Shown here: one piece after another, positions 1-11,699 of the stretch | How positions within the stretch are numbered: position 1 is the stretch's first letter | Layout of the letters: the number at the start of each line of letters is the position of its first letter | Origin: Rapana venosa | Taxonomy: Eukaryota; Mollusca; Gastropoda; Neogastropoda; Muricidae | Assembly: GCA_028751875.1 (NCBI GenBank) | Contig: CM054155.1 | Span: 45,116,959-45,180,958 of the forward strand | Reading direction: 5' to 3' | DNA: 64,000 nucleotides | Notes under the pieces: generated by a model | What the model saw: only the letters and a program-made list of their open reading frames with translations | What the model was told of the DNA's origin: nothing | Databases searched by the model: none | Program-made: the position numbers and the translations under genes

Positions 1-152
1 AGTCTTCCCACTGAGCCCACAGCACTTTCACTCTGGGTAGGAGCCGGCCAAAGTCCGAAAAATCCCTATGACTTTTATGGGAATCGAACCTGTGACCTTC
101 CAGTCCATAACCCAAGGCGCTAACCACTGCGCCATGGCGGCTGGTGAGAGTA
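1..152 (-). mobile_element. tRNA-headed SINE, start outside or at window edge
   Basis: The minus strand reads CGCCATGGCGCAGTGGTTAG and GGTTCGATTCCC, good A and B boxes. It is followed by a non-tRNA body that runs off the window, so this is not a functional tRNA. Confidence 0.55.
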
Positions 153-155
153 TAA

Positions 156-632
156 AATTTACTGTAGTAAATTAATGTATTGTACTGAACTGTGCTATTT
201 TGCATTGGGTTTTGTTGTTGTTGTTTTTTTTTGGGGGGGGGGTTTCGTTGCTATTTTGCATTGTATTGGACTATATTGTAATGTATTCTACTTTGCTGTT
301 TTGTATTGCGTAGTACTATGTATACTGTTAAAGGTAGATTTTTATCATGAAATTCAGGCTACTCGCCTTAGAGAGAGTACACTACCATAGCAGAGCCCCA
401 ACCTTTTAACTTCTACCTACATATGATTATTTCATTTTGCCTACCAAAAATACTTTTCTGCAGAATCATGCCACCAGCATTGTTGTTGTTGTCACAGGTG
501 TGTGCTAACTAGGCCTACTGCTTGCACAGGGACCTACCTGACTTTATCATCTTATCTTAAAGACTTTAACAGTTTTCATCAAAGCAAGATAACGAAGCGT
601 CAACATAACAATACTATTTATTTATTTTATTT
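156..632. other. Gene-free stretch
   Basis: AT-rich with short T/G runs (225-242); no gene-like or repeat signal recognised. Confidence 0.5.
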
Positions 633-848
633 ATTCTTTTATATCGAGGATAATGGAATAAGCACTCATGTGCTTTTTTACATTCAGTCACCGTGTGTAT
701 GCGGTTTTGTCAATTTTGTCATCTGTTTCCACCGGCACACAATGGCCTACTCTTCCAAAAAGCGGAACAGGATTTAACGTGTATGCAAAATGTTCTGCAT
801 GCGTTCGAACACGGGGCCTCGGTTTATAGTCTCATCCGAAAGACTATG
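633..848 (-). mobile_element. SINE family A1, 3' part
   Basis: Reverse complement of the A1 body and tail (GAGGATAATGGAATAAGCAC ... TTATAGTCTCATCCGAAAG). Confidence 0.65.
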
Positions 849-1020
849 ACACAAAGATGTCACTACAGAATAAGAGCAGGCAGGCTGGTGATTTTGCTCT
901 GGTGGATCCAAAGGTGTGAGTGGAATGTGATCTTTGAGGCACCCAGTCACAGTATTGTTGCAAATGGAGAGCCAGCAGAAGTCAGCGTGCATACAAGGGC
1001 CTACGTGTGTGACTGAACAC

Positions 1021-1052
<32 letters not shown>

Positions 1053-1254
1053 TCACCCACACTTTCACATGCACACATCTACAAACAGGAACACTAACAA
1101 GAGAGTCAATCAAACTTCAAGACTTAAAAAAAAGAAGATGGAAAAAGACCAGCACATTACCATTTGCATCCACGTAGATAGTTCTCTTCCACTTCATTAT
1201 ATTCCGTTTCACATCGCGCCAGTAGTTCCCCTTCCCGCCTGTAGAAATATGCAA

Positions 1255-1548
1255 TCATTACCAGTTATGTTACAATACTTTTTCATATTCTGAATGTCAG
1301 CTATCAAATATGAATGTCAGCTATCAAATATGCAATCATCAGCTATCAAATATGCAATCATTACCAGTTATGTTACAATACAATACTTTTTCATATTCTG
1401 AATGTCAGCTATGAAATATGCAGTCATTACCAGTTATGTTACAATACAATACTTTTTCATATTCTGAATGTCAGCTATGAAATATGCAGTCATTACCAGT
1501 TATGTTACAATACAATACTTTTTCATATTCTGAATGTCAGCTATCAAA
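1255..1548. repeat. Minisatellite, 66-bp unit, about 4 copies
   Basis: CTGAATGTCAGCTATGAAAT recurs at 66-bp spacing (1398, 1464, 1530), with partial units before it. The period is divisible by 3, so it yields a spurious repetitive ORF. Confidence 0.75.
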
Positions 1549-2039
1549 CATGTTTATCCTCCAAAGGATGCATCTAAAAGTTCATTTAAACCAACATTCT
1601 CTCACCAATCTAACACAATAAAGTTTGGTTTTAAAGAAAAAAGTTTGGTTATTTTGTTAGTGTTGTTGTTGGTGTTTTTTTGGTTTTTAATGAATTACTG
1701 GTTAAACCACAATACTTTTTTCAGTTTTTGCATGACACAGATCAATTCTGTTAATTCTCATGCATGTAATTAACACTTAAACCATATTGACACAAACTTT
1801 TACAATTACCAGTTACACTGCAATACTTTGTCTTTTTTTTTTTTAAAGACACACATCAAACATTCATATTATCGAAAAGACATTATGCAAACCATCTTAA
1901 CACAACAAAGTTTCTACAAAGAATTTTATATGCGGGTTCTGTAAAATGACAAGCAGACATCACATCATGACACAGTCCCTGAGGACAGAGTGGGGCAATT
2001 TTACATGGAATCACAGAATTCGATTTTAATCAAGAATAC
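1549..2039. other. Gene-free AT-rich stretch
   Basis: Partial echoes of the 66-bp minisatellite (ACCAGTTACACTGCAATACT near 1806) suggest the array once extended further; otherwise nothing. Confidence 0.4.
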
Positions 2040-2269
2040 AAAAAACAAGAGAAGAAAACAAAATCACACCATTTGCCAAGAAATGAAGAAAACAAAGAAG
2101 AAAAAAACAGAAGAAAAAGAAAACAACAAAGAAGAAACTGAGGAAGAGGAAATGAAAGACAAAAAAGATATGATGAAGAAGACAGGGATGACCAAAAGGG
2201 AAAAAAAATTAAGAAAAACAAAACAAAAAAGAAAACAAAGACAAAGAAAGGATGGAAACGTAAACCATG

Positions 2270-2300
<31 letters not shown>

Positions 2301-2345
2301 CAAGAAGAAAATGAAAATGAAGAAGAAAATAACAAAGTTTTATTT
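2040..2345. repeat. Polypurine tract with (CAG)n
   Basis: A 300-bp A/G-rich strand with a (CAG)10-like run at 2269-2299. The Lys/Glu-rich open frame it creates is composition-driven and not called as a gene. Confidence 0.6.
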
Positions 2346-2835
2346 TCTGAGGTAATAAAAAACAAGACTTGTTTACATCCAGCCCTCAGAAGAAAAAGAA
2401 GAACGACACCAACGGGAAGAAAACGAAAAACAGTCGTAGTATTTTATATCATCATCATCAATGCGTTTGTGTCTTATTGGCACATAAAGCAGCAACAAAT
2501 TTTCTCCACAGTATCTTATATAGACCCAACCTTTCTCCACACGACGAAGCCAGACGACCCACAGTCATTCTCTCCTCCATCTGGTTGCCAACACTACCAG
2601 CTGACTGCGACACATCCGGGAAGAGGTGCTGCCCATGCTTGCCTGCTGACACACAGATCATTCACGGTCCGTGTTGATGAACTGTCAACATGTAACTGCA
2701 CATATATATATATATATATATATTATACAAGTAATGAAATAATGACTACTTTCTTTACTCACATATTTACAAGGGAGAATAAAGGGAGAGCAAGTGAAAG
2801 CGTGCAAAATAAAGATGAAAAAATGAGAGCTGAAA

Positions 2836-2883
<48 letters not shown>

Positions 2884-3600
2884 CTGAAATAGTTTAATAG
2901 TATATCGGCCTTAGGCCACAATACAACAAAAGGGAGTGATGGGGGGTGGGGGTATACAATGGAAGAGAACAATGATTTCACAATACAAATACAATTTTGA
3001 TTCAGCTGAAAAGCTTCAAAAGAGAGAGAGAGAAACAGAGACAGAGAGAGAAAGAAAAAGACCGAGAGAAAAGGACACGGGAAGGAGAAATTGTTTTCTT
3101 CAAACAACAACACTGACCCTGTCAAAGACTTTTGGAATTTTCTGCAAACTTAAATTTTCACCATTTCTTACAATACCTACATGCTCTTTTGTCTGATTAA
3201 TGAATTGTTAGGTAGCTCAGTACTCCAGTATATTTCTGCATGCTAAGGGGTTATGCCCACAAGAGCTGTTTCTTGCCGCCTTGAATAGACGACATGACGG
3301 TTAACATCCTGAATGATTCAGAAGCATGATGAAGGCAACCAAGTAGAGATCTCACACTTCTCCCTAGGTCACCTGACTACTTTCAGTGTTGCTCAGCAGT
3401 ACCTTCCTGAAAAAGAAGTATAGCTGCCTTACAGGCACGATAAAAAGTGGCTGCCATATGCAAAAGTTTAATCCTAAGTTACGCATCAAGGCTTTTTTTT
3501 TGGTAGTTGCTGTTGATCTGAAAACTGAGAACATGGCAGCTCATTAGAGCGGCAAGTCCTCAAAAGCAGAAGTTCAATCAATCAGCAGCGCTGGCAGATT
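2346..3600. other. Gene-free stretch with TA and GA microsatellites
   Basis: (TA)n at 2701-2724, (GA)n at 2842-2881, GA-rich at 3018-3070. The rest shows no coding signal. Confidence 0.5.
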
Positions 3601-3620
3601 CAACATTACCTGGACACACT

Positions 3621-3858
3621 CTACCCCATCTCAAGATGACGACAACACCTATCACAGAGCAACTGAAAATTCAGGTGAGAGAAGGGAGAGAATTCATCAC
3701 CTGCAGGCAGGACTGGAAAGTGGAATGCTTGGGAAGCAGGGGCTTGTTGTGCAGCTGGTGACGGAGGCGTGGAACCATCGCCCCCTGCGTCCACTGACAT
3801 CATCACCGTGGGACCGCTCTGGCCTGCAGAGCCTGGTGATACCTCATCACCCGCTTCT
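3621..3858 (-). CDS. Candidate terminal exon of an unidentified minus-strand gene
   Basis: The frame is open from the edge of the 55-bp minisatellite to TAG at 3623-3621. It reads EAGDEVSPGSAGQSGPTVMM, a DGSTPPSPAAQQAPASQAF segment and finally LLCDRCCRHLEMG. Pro/Ala/Ser-rich then Cys/His-rich. No family recognised; non-repetitive flanks and composition are the only support. Confidence 0.3.
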
Positions 3859-3861
3859 TTC

Positions 3862-4731
3862 CACACCACACAACACCATGGGCTTACCACAATATGCATT
3901 AAGGACAGCTTCTTTCAACACCACACAACACCATGGGCTTAGCACAAATGTATTAAGGACAGCTTCTTTCAACACCACACAACACCATGGGCTTACCACA
4001 ATATGCATTAAGGACAGCTTCTTTCAACACCCCACAACACCATGGGCTTAGCACAATATGCATTAAGGACAGCTTCTTTCAACACCCCACAACACCATGG
4101 GCTTAGCACAACATGCATTAAGGACAGCTTCTTTCAACACCACACAACACCATGGGCTTAGCACAATATGCATTAAGGACAGCTTCTTTCAACACCACAC
4201 ACAACACCATGGGCTTAGCACAATATGCATTAAGGACAGCTTCTTTCAACACCACACAACACCATGGGCTTAGCACAATATGCATTAAGGACAGCTTCTT
4301 TCAACACCACACACAACACCATGGGCTTAGCACAATATGCATTAAGGACAGCTTCTTTCCACACCACACAACACCATGGGCTTAGCACTATATGCATTAA
4401 GGACAGCTTCTTTCAACACCACACAACACCATGGGCTTAGCACAATATGCATTAAGGACAGCTTCTTTCAACACCACACAACACCATGGGCTTAGCACAA
4501 TATGCATTAAGGACAGCTTCTTTCAACACCACACAACACCATGGGCTTAGCACAATATGCATTAAGGACAGCTTCTTTCAACACCACACAACACCATGGG
4601 CTTAGCACAATATGCATTAAGGACAGCTTCTTTCAACACCACACAACACCATGGGCTTAGCACAACATGCATTAAGGACAGCTTCTTTCAACACCACACA
4701 ACACCATGGGCTTAGCAAAACATGAATTAAC
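3862..4731. repeat. Minisatellite, 55-bp unit, about 16 copies
   Basis: Unit core ACCATGGGCTTAGCACAATA, TGCATTAAGGACAGCTTC and TTTCAACACCACACAAC. Units vary by a CA dinucleotide and a few substitutions. It abuts the candidate minus-strand exon at 3621-3858. Confidence 0.85.
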
Positions 4732-4865
4732 CGCTTGACTGCCTCATCCCAGAAATTTTGCATGACTAAATGTGCACTCTATATAATAATAAATAATAAT
4801 AATGTATGGAATTTATATAGCGCTGAATCTTGTACAGCAACAAATCAAAGCGCTCAGATGACTTT

Positions 4866-4998
4866 ATAGAAAAAAAATCATGCGTGTGTATGCAGCTTTT
4901 TAAATTTTGTCATCTGTTCCCACCGGCACACAATGGCCTACTCTTTCGAACGGTGGTACAGGATTTAGCGTGTGGGCAAGATGTCCTGCATGCTGAAT
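4866..4998 (-). mobile_element. SINE family A1, fragment
   Basis: Reverse complement of the A1 middle (GTTCCCACCGGCACACAATG and TGGCCTACTCTTTCGAA). It joins on its left to an (AAT)n/AATTTATATAGCGC element. Confidence 0.55.
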
Positions 4999-5615
4999 TA
5001 ATTCATTCTATTTAATTTTTCAAAATGAGAAGAAGAAGAAAGACGAAGAAAGAAAGAAGAACAAGAAAGAAGAAGACGAAGAAAGAAAGAATTAATTCTT
5101 TTTTTGGTCCCTATCCTATCTTCCAAAATCAGAAATGAAAGAACTCCCACCCCCACCCCCCCACCCCCCCCCAAATGTTGTTCCCCTCACCACCCCCTCC
5201 CCCTCCTCCATCCACCCCCTCCCTCCCCATGCCAACATACAGAGGCAGCAGGTCACACACATACAAAATAAAACACTACCAATGCTTCCTGCAGGAATTG
5301 AGGAGAAAGAAGGCAACAAAGTGTTATGTGACATTCTGTATCAAAAAATTAGGGGGGAAAAAAAGCTTTAAAAAAATCAGACTAATAATTTATACCGAAA
5401 AAACCCAAATAAAAACCTGAACAGGAAGAGAGTGGAAAAGGAGCTACAAAGATAATAATAATGATGAAAATAAGTAATAATGGAGGTAATAAGATTCATG
5501 AACACAACAGGGTACACACACACACGCATGCACACACACAGACACACACACACACATACATATATATATGTGTGTGTGTGGTGTGTGTGTGTGGAATGGA
5601 TGGCAGATAACTCAC

Positions 5616-5690
5616 TACTTGGCTGCTGAGCTGCAGGGGCACTAGAACTTGCTTCAGAGCTCAATGCTTGACATGCACCCTCAGCACCAT
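5616..5690 (-). CDS. Candidate exon of an unidentified minus-strand gene
   Basis: CTAATATCAG acceptor and AGTA|GTGAGT donor. One open frame reads GAEGACQALSSEASSSAPAA then QQPS. An Ala/Ser/Gln-rich composition is shared with the candidate at 3621-3858. Confidence 0.3.
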
Positions 5691-5892
5691 CTGATATTAG
5701 GAGGGCATTTGTTAAAAAATTACAAGTTATACCATAAACTGGGCAACACTGCTGGACGTAAGTTAAGTACCAAAAAACCCAGAGTGATGCACATTAATGG
5801 CGAGTCATCTCTCAAAATATCACAATCAATGGAATACAACATCTGGAATAAGTTAAAAATTTCAAATATTTAGGCTCTGTAAAATAGAATGT

Positions 5893-6190
5893 GGGACGGG
5901 ATAGCTCAGTGGTCGGAGCACTCGCATTCCCCCAGCCAAGTTAAGCAGCGTCAAGCGTGGTTACCAGTTGGATGGGTGACCGTTTGCGCGCCTTGGCTTC
6001 AGTACAGTTCCCCCAGTTCACCCAGCTGTAAATGGGTACCCTGCCCTCTTTAGGGTCAGGGAAGGCAAAGCAGCGAGGGAGAGGAGATGGGCACCGCCCT
6101 CAATATGCTGGCCCTAGAGAAGTGAGGTCTCAGACGCCTCGCTCCCCTACGACCTTATAGGTTATGGGACTCCTTTACCTCCTCCTCCTA
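5893..6190 (+). mobile_element. SINE with tRNA-like head plus 5S-rRNA-like segment, copy 1
   Basis: Starts GATAGCTCAGTGGTCGGAGC (tRNA A-box-like) and passes straight into AGTTAAGCAGCGTC and TTGGATGGGTGACCG. The latter two resemble the A and C boxes of the 5S rRNA internal promoter in the right order and spacing. A CT/GC-rich body ends in (CTC)n. Confidence 0.7.
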
Positions 6191-6237
6191 AAATAGAATA
6201 ATGGCTCCTGTCTACAAGATTACAAAAGAAACTACAC

Positions 6238-6320
6238 AGTCAAGTCAAAAGCACTTTAATCATCTCACATGAAGGGCAATTACAATTAAAAGGGCAATTA
6301 CACATTAGCTCATAACTCGT
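6238..6320 (-). mobile_element. Short 3' tail of a LINE-like repeat, copy 3
   Basis: AGTCAAGTCAAAAGCACTTT and GAAGGGCAATTACAA are the reverse complement of the 44.2-kb copy. Confidence 0.4.
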
Positions 6321-6754
6321 CTTTCTCTTCATATTTCTGCTTTTTTAAACAACAAACATGTAACCACACCACTCACAGCACACAAATCCAGCATAACTCA
6401 GTCAAGGGTCCAGTGCTAAAATGAGTGTGCCCTTTCCTTTTACCAAAACCAAGTGTGGTCAGTGTCTGTTACAATTAGCACCAGCTGAAAGTGGAAGGAA
6501 ACTGACAGCTGTGCACTGCATGCTTACAGTGTTATATGTACATGTGCATGCACACACACACTCACACATGAACAAAATACAAAAACAAATCTAGAAATGA
6601 CATCAACCATGCATCTAGTTTTCAACGTCAACTACTCAAGGCTTGATCTGCAAGTGTTCATGAATTCTAAAGATTTTTTGATAATGAGATTCTGAATCTC
6701 TAAATGTTGTACCTGATAAAGATAATAAAATTTTATTACCTAAAATGAAATAAT

Positions 6755-6945
6755 AGTCCGTTAGAGACTGCAAACCAAAGCCCCATGTAAGAACGCAAGC
6801 AGAACATCTTATGCACAACGTTCAGCCTTTGGGAAGAGTAGGCCATTTCGGGCCAGTAAGGAATGGATGACAACTTAAAAAAAAATTCATGCCCACTGGT
6901 GTCAAGTAACACCGCTAACCCTGAAGTCATAATGAGGCTACCTTA
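6755..6945 (+). mobile_element. SINE family A2, 3' part
   Basis: GTTAGAGACTGCAAACCAAA, GGAAGAGTAGGCCATTTCGG and the A2 tail (CACTGGTGTCAAGTAACAC ... AATGAGGCTACCTT). Confidence 0.5.
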
Positions 6946-8387
6946 AAATGAACAGCGTGAATGAAAGCATTAGTGTTACAAGGACAAATCCATGCGTTAA
7001 TTATCAACTACACAGTTTTCTCGGATGATTTCACGCAGTACTGTGGCTGAGCCAACCTTGCATGTGCAGACTCATCCCCTCATCACCAGCGCTTGCTTCG
7101 TGCTGTTGGCCACACTGCCGGTTGTCAGGTGGCTGCTGTGGGGGGCAGTGAGGTGGGTCCGTGTTTACCGTTACCTGGTCCATGACTCGCCAGTTCTCAT
7201 GCTCTGCAGCTGTTGGGTGAGACAAACACTACAAGATAAATCAGGATGTGATGGGCATTGGGTATTATATATATATATTTATATATATATATATATATAT
7301 ATGCTTATGTCATTGGCATTGTGTCATTGCCTACTACACCTCCAAATGCTGTGTTGTAGCTATTCAAATGACAAACAAAACAACAAAAATAAAACACTTA
7401 AAGTGTGTTAAATCCAAGGGAAACTACACATGCTGCTAGCTGAATAAGTCTCCTTTCAAATGAGTTCCTTCCCTCACTGCAAGGAGTTTGACAATTTTTC
7501 ATGACAAAAATGGTGACGTAAAAAATGGGCGCACTGGAAGGGGCAGTACAGGCAGATTTTATTTCAAAGTGATTCCTGAGCCTGAGGAAACATCACCCTG
7601 TGTGAAATCAGTGAGATTTTTCCTTGCGGATTAGTTGATGGATATTTACACCTTGTTGAGGTAAGCCTGTTTTTGTGTGTCAAGTTCGTGGGGTTTTTTT
7701 AGCACTCACTGACTTACTTTCAGGCAAAACATGAAGAATTGAGATAATCAGATATCTAAGTAATAATATATGCACAAATATCTTTGTAAATGCTAAAAGT
7801 ACTTAGAATAAACTTTACTTTGATATACAATATGCTTGGTTTCATCAATCTGACAGTGATACATAATTATTTTAAATATGTCCAAAATAGCACTTAAGTT
7901 TTAACGAGATGTGAAATAGACTGCGACTCCATCAAGTTCATATTTGAAGTCCTTACACACACACAATATATATATAATATATGATATATATACATATATG
8001 TATGTATATATATATACATATGATATATACATATATATATACACACATACATATATATATATGTCTAAAAAGATTTATTATCATGGTTATCAAAGTCAAA
8101 TTTAACAATAACGTGTGAGGAAATGTATGTGTGGGGTGGGGGAGAGGGGGATGCATGCAGAAGGTTGTTATAACTATTTGGATTCGCTTGTGTACCCTCA
8201 CCAGGCTTATGTGGTGCCATGATACATAAAATAAGAATTAATAAACCTTTCTCCAGTGTTAGAAAGCTTTTAAATCTGCAGTGCATGTGATTTTTGATAC
8301 CTTCTGAAGAAAAAAAAAAGAGAAAAAAATAGCCAAACACTTAACTTTTAAGTAAAAACAACAACAACAAAAAAACAACTTTAAAGT
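6946..8387. other. Mostly gene-free; TA/TG tracts
   Basis: Apart from the candidate exon at 7175-7209 there are (TA)n tracts at 7264-7301 and 7961-8060 and nothing else recognised. Confidence 0.45.
7175..7209 (-). CDS. Candidate small exon of an unidentified minus-strand gene
   Basis: CACCCAACAG acceptor and CCAG|GTAACG donor flank 35 bp. One frame reads AEHENWRVMDQ, another LQSMRTGESWT. Unrecognised; its phase does not join directly to the next candidate. Confidence 0.2.
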
Positions 8388-8722
8388 AAATTCTTCTTCA
8401 TCTTTGAACACTCGACAGCAACTATTGTTGTCTTTCATATGAGCAAAAATGTATTGCACTGCTGTTAACCGCCTGACAAGTCAGGCCCAGCCATCCCACT
8501 TTGGCATGGGAGAGAATTGTTAAGTCTTTCTGGAAAAAGGCAGAAGAGTAGACCCATAACAGAGAAAATAGACAAGAACTGAAGAAGGAGGTCACAGCAA
8601 GAAAAGGAACAAGGCAGAATCAAAGAGAGAGATAGAAAAAAGGGAATTCCTAGCACAGAATTTCCAGAAGATTGGACTGCTATTCATAGACAGCCACCCC
8701 CCCCCCCCCCCCCCCCATGGGG
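8388..8722 (-). mobile_element. Interspersed repeat family C, full copy
   Basis: Reverse orientation: TTCTTCATCTTTGAACACTC, GCCTGACAAGTCAGGCCCAG and GGAATTCCTAGCACAGAATT, ending in a C run. Confidence 0.6.
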
Positions 8723-9090
8723 GATTTTTATGAAAAGAAAAAAGGTCATGATAACACAATTTCTTTTACTATGATTCTTAAAAAACAAAGAAAAAAAAGG
8801 TAATTTGGCATCATTATGAAAACTATAAAAAGATTATTGGACAGTAACTCTGCCAATATAACTTAATGTTGAAAAAAAGATTCACTTTAAAATTCCCTGC
8901 TTCGGAGGGCAACAGTAGTATGAAAAATTATGTTGGTCTAAGGAATTATGCTTGCACAGCACCCTTATGTTTGCAAAGCACTGTTGCTTTAAGGAACAAT
9001 TGTTTTATTTTTTAGGGTGGCCAGCCGTGCCAAAGTGGGATGACTTGTGACCAGTCCCTAAATCGGATATTTCCGCTGGGACTATGATAC

Positions 9091-9168
9091 TTTATAATAT
9101 GAACAGCAACGCTTCCGACCTCCTCCAAAAGTGACAGTATAATCAGCTTGTTGATCATGGTCCCTCCC
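9091..9168 (-). CDS. Candidate exon of an unidentified minus-strand gene
   Basis: A strong acceptor TTCTTTTTACAG precedes 26 open codons, GRDHDQQADYTVTFGGGRKR then CCSYYK, ending AAA|GTATCA. The composition looks coding, but I recognise no family. It could belong with the weaker candidates at 7175-7209, 5616-5690 and 3621-3858. Confidence 0.35.
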
Positions 9169-9269
9169 CTGTAAAAAGAACGTCTAGGGAATTGTTGTAA
9201 ACATCTTGATGTCATATCAGGCTTCAAATACAATCATCTATCTAATGCTTAGTTTGTTAAGAAAGTGCA

Positions 9270-9579
9270 AATTTCTCTGTAACTCTGCAATATCATCTAC
9301 GATTTCACAACAGCTTTGTCAATCACCTGTTTGACACGGGTTACACCTGTTAGCCTACCGATCAGTAGATGTACACGAGGCCTTCGAATAGGCCCCCTAC
9401 TAAACGTTCAGAAGAGTGATGTCCCTTTGCCAGTTTCGACCAATCAAAAAATTGTTGTTAGCGAGTCATGTGATTGTTTCAAAATGGTGGATTACAAGCG
9501 GTTTTTCCAAGACAGAAACGGGCAGGGTGGACGTGGTCCCCACTACGTTAAAAAGTATGATATGTATGTTTTGCAAACG

Positions 9580-9600
<21 letters not shown>
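9270..9600 (+). repeat. Promoter-like duplicated block, copy 1
   Basis: Diverged partner of 13320-13660. It keeps GACCAATCA and AAAATGGTGGATTACAAG at the equivalent place but has about 30 extra bases after it, and it also runs out into a GT microsatellite. No open frame is shared by the two copies. Confidence 0.55.
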
Positions 9601-9610
<10 letters not shown>

Positions 9611-9639
9611 TGTGTGTGTTCCTTCTTTAATTTAACGTC

Positions 9640-10289
9640 TTTACACTTGAAGTGATATCAGACAAAATAAGTGGGGGTGTGTGTTGTGTGTGAGGGTTAG
9701 TGTGTGTGCGTGCGTGCATGCGCATGTGTGTGTATGTGTGTGTGTGTTCATAAGTATAGTTTCACTACCACTATGAATCTGTACATGTATAGTTATGGCG
9801 TTAAAAAAAAGTTCTAACATTTGAAGATTTTTTTAGACAAAATTTAATGCAACTCGAACAGTTTCATCCAAAAAAGAAAAAAGGGGAAAAAACTTGAAAG
9901 AAAATGACCAACTGGGCTTTTAATCTAGCCTTTCACTATTTCTAACATTTTAAGATCATCAAACAAAATGTCAGGGATAAACAAGCAGTATCAGTATTAC
10001 ACAATCAAGCCGGAAAATACAACTTCAACTGATCACAGTAAAAAATAACATGAAGGGGCATAATCTGGCCACCACAAATAGTGTGTGTGTGCTTTCTAAT
10101 TAAATGTTTTTTATTTATCTCTTAGTTTAAATTCTTCTAATTAAATGTTTTAAAATTTATCTCGTAGTTTAAATTCTTGAACAGAGAGTGTAAAGCTCTC
10201 CATGACAGCTGACCAGTCTCCAATCTCGAAGATTTCTAAAGGAAATGTTCTCTCTCTCTCTCAGGTCTTAAATTTAAGGGCAAATAAAC
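9640..10289. other. Gene-free stretch
   Basis: GT-rich at 9680-9750; a 45-bp near-duplication (TTCTAATTAAATGTTTT) at 10095 and 10136. No genes. Confidence 0.5.
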
Positions 10290-11640
10290 CCTCTGCTCAA
10301 CCAGCCCAAGTCTGATGGCTGGCAATTACCGGAGTTCTTTTTTTTTACTTTGATAAAGCTTTTGACATTATTAGCCACTCTCTCCTCATTAAAAAATTTA
10401 AATGCTAGAGAATTTCCAACCAAGCATTAACATTATTAGACTCATTTCTGAGTAATTGTCAACAATGTGTTGAAATTGGGCCTAGGAGATCAGCCTTACT
10501 ACCCGTGAAATATGGAATACCACAGGGATCAATATTAGGATGACTTCTTTTCTCTTAGATATCAGTGACCTACCTCCGTATATATATTCATTGTTCAAGT
10601 GAAATGTTTGTTGATGATACATCAATTCATGTCACAACAGTCAACAGTGATCCAAACCAGCATGTGAGTCATCTGCAGGCAGATATTGATAAACATTAAT
10701 TTGACAGAACTGAATCATAATTATGTCCCTTAATTCAAATAAAACAAAGTGTATGTTTATAACCAATCTGTATAAAAGACAGAAACTGTGTTCTCCATTC
10801 ACTCCAATATTTATCCAAGGACAAAAAAATTGAAGAAGTAGTTTCACGTAAGGTACCACTACTAGGTGCAGTAATTGACAATGATTTATCCTCAGAACTC
10901 AAACTGACATAGCTACATTAGGATGGCGAATGTCAGTAAGATTATATAAACTCAGAAAAATCAAGATTTTTCTAAATCTATAGTCACAAAAACTATTCTT
11001 TCATGCACAAATTATGTATAGTATAGGCTCTTAATATAAATTATGTTTCTACTCTATGAGATAGTGCTAGTGAAACAAACATAAGCTATAAAGCATTATA
11101 ACTTTTTAATAAGCCACCTGCATAAAAGAGCTAATCCATTTGAATCCTAATGCACTAACCAAGACCAACTACAAAGAATTTCAAAAAGTGCCAGATACAT
11201 ACATGTACAATATATTAAACAGAAAAGACCCAAAGAAAATTGTGAAAAATTTTGCTTTCAATAAAAACAGGCCTACTCATCTAGACTGTTTTTACCCAGG
11301 CCCCATAATAGTCTCTATAAGTCAAGCCTTGCTTATTCAGGAAGAACATTGGGGAATAATCTACCACCCTTTTTAAAAATTAGCTCCTTCAAAACAAATG
11401 TTAAAGAAACTTTTGAAGGTACACCTGATGGACAAATTTTAAGTTTACATGCTCAAAGTTACCTTACATCTGGCTGCTTTGTAAATGTTATTCGAACCTT
11501 TTTTATTTTGTATTTTTATTACTTGTCTGTATGACTGCACTTATGTTGTATGGTCTTGGATTTTGTTTATCTTGTATTGTGAGGGCTGGATTTATATATT
11601 TTTTAAATCCTCATTTGTTTTTGTTCTTTTTAGCATAGAT
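10290..11640 (+). mobile_element. Decayed non-LTR retrotransposon (reverse transcriptase relic)
   Basis: Frames broken by stops still carry reverse-transcriptase landmarks in order: YFDKAFDIISH (10346-10378), GIPQGSILG (10514-10540) and the catalytic-type FVDDT (10607-10621). A C-terminal stretch follows at 11140-11530 (NRKDPKKIVKNFAFNKNRP). Dead, 5'-truncated copy; clade not assigned. Confidence 0.7.
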
Positions 11641-11699
11641 TAGCATTGTCTTTTGAATGCTTTTATAAGTCAGTTTTCTTTATTTTGTTGTTGAGAGGG

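Noticed and set aside
1..152. tRNA gene on the minus strand
   Set aside because: A and B boxes are present, but the sequence continues into a SINE body and lacks a tRNA 3' half and acceptor pairing.
1990..2355. 121-codon Lys/Glu/Gln-rich frame
   Set aside because: Explained by purine-strand bias and a CAG run, with no start context or homology.
5893..6020. 5S rRNA gene
   Set aside because: Only the internal-promoter-like part matches; the 5' part is tRNA-like and the rest is a SINE body, present twice.
6636..6930. Minus-strand frames of 60-64 codons
   Set aside because: They overlap a family A2 SINE fragment in reverse.
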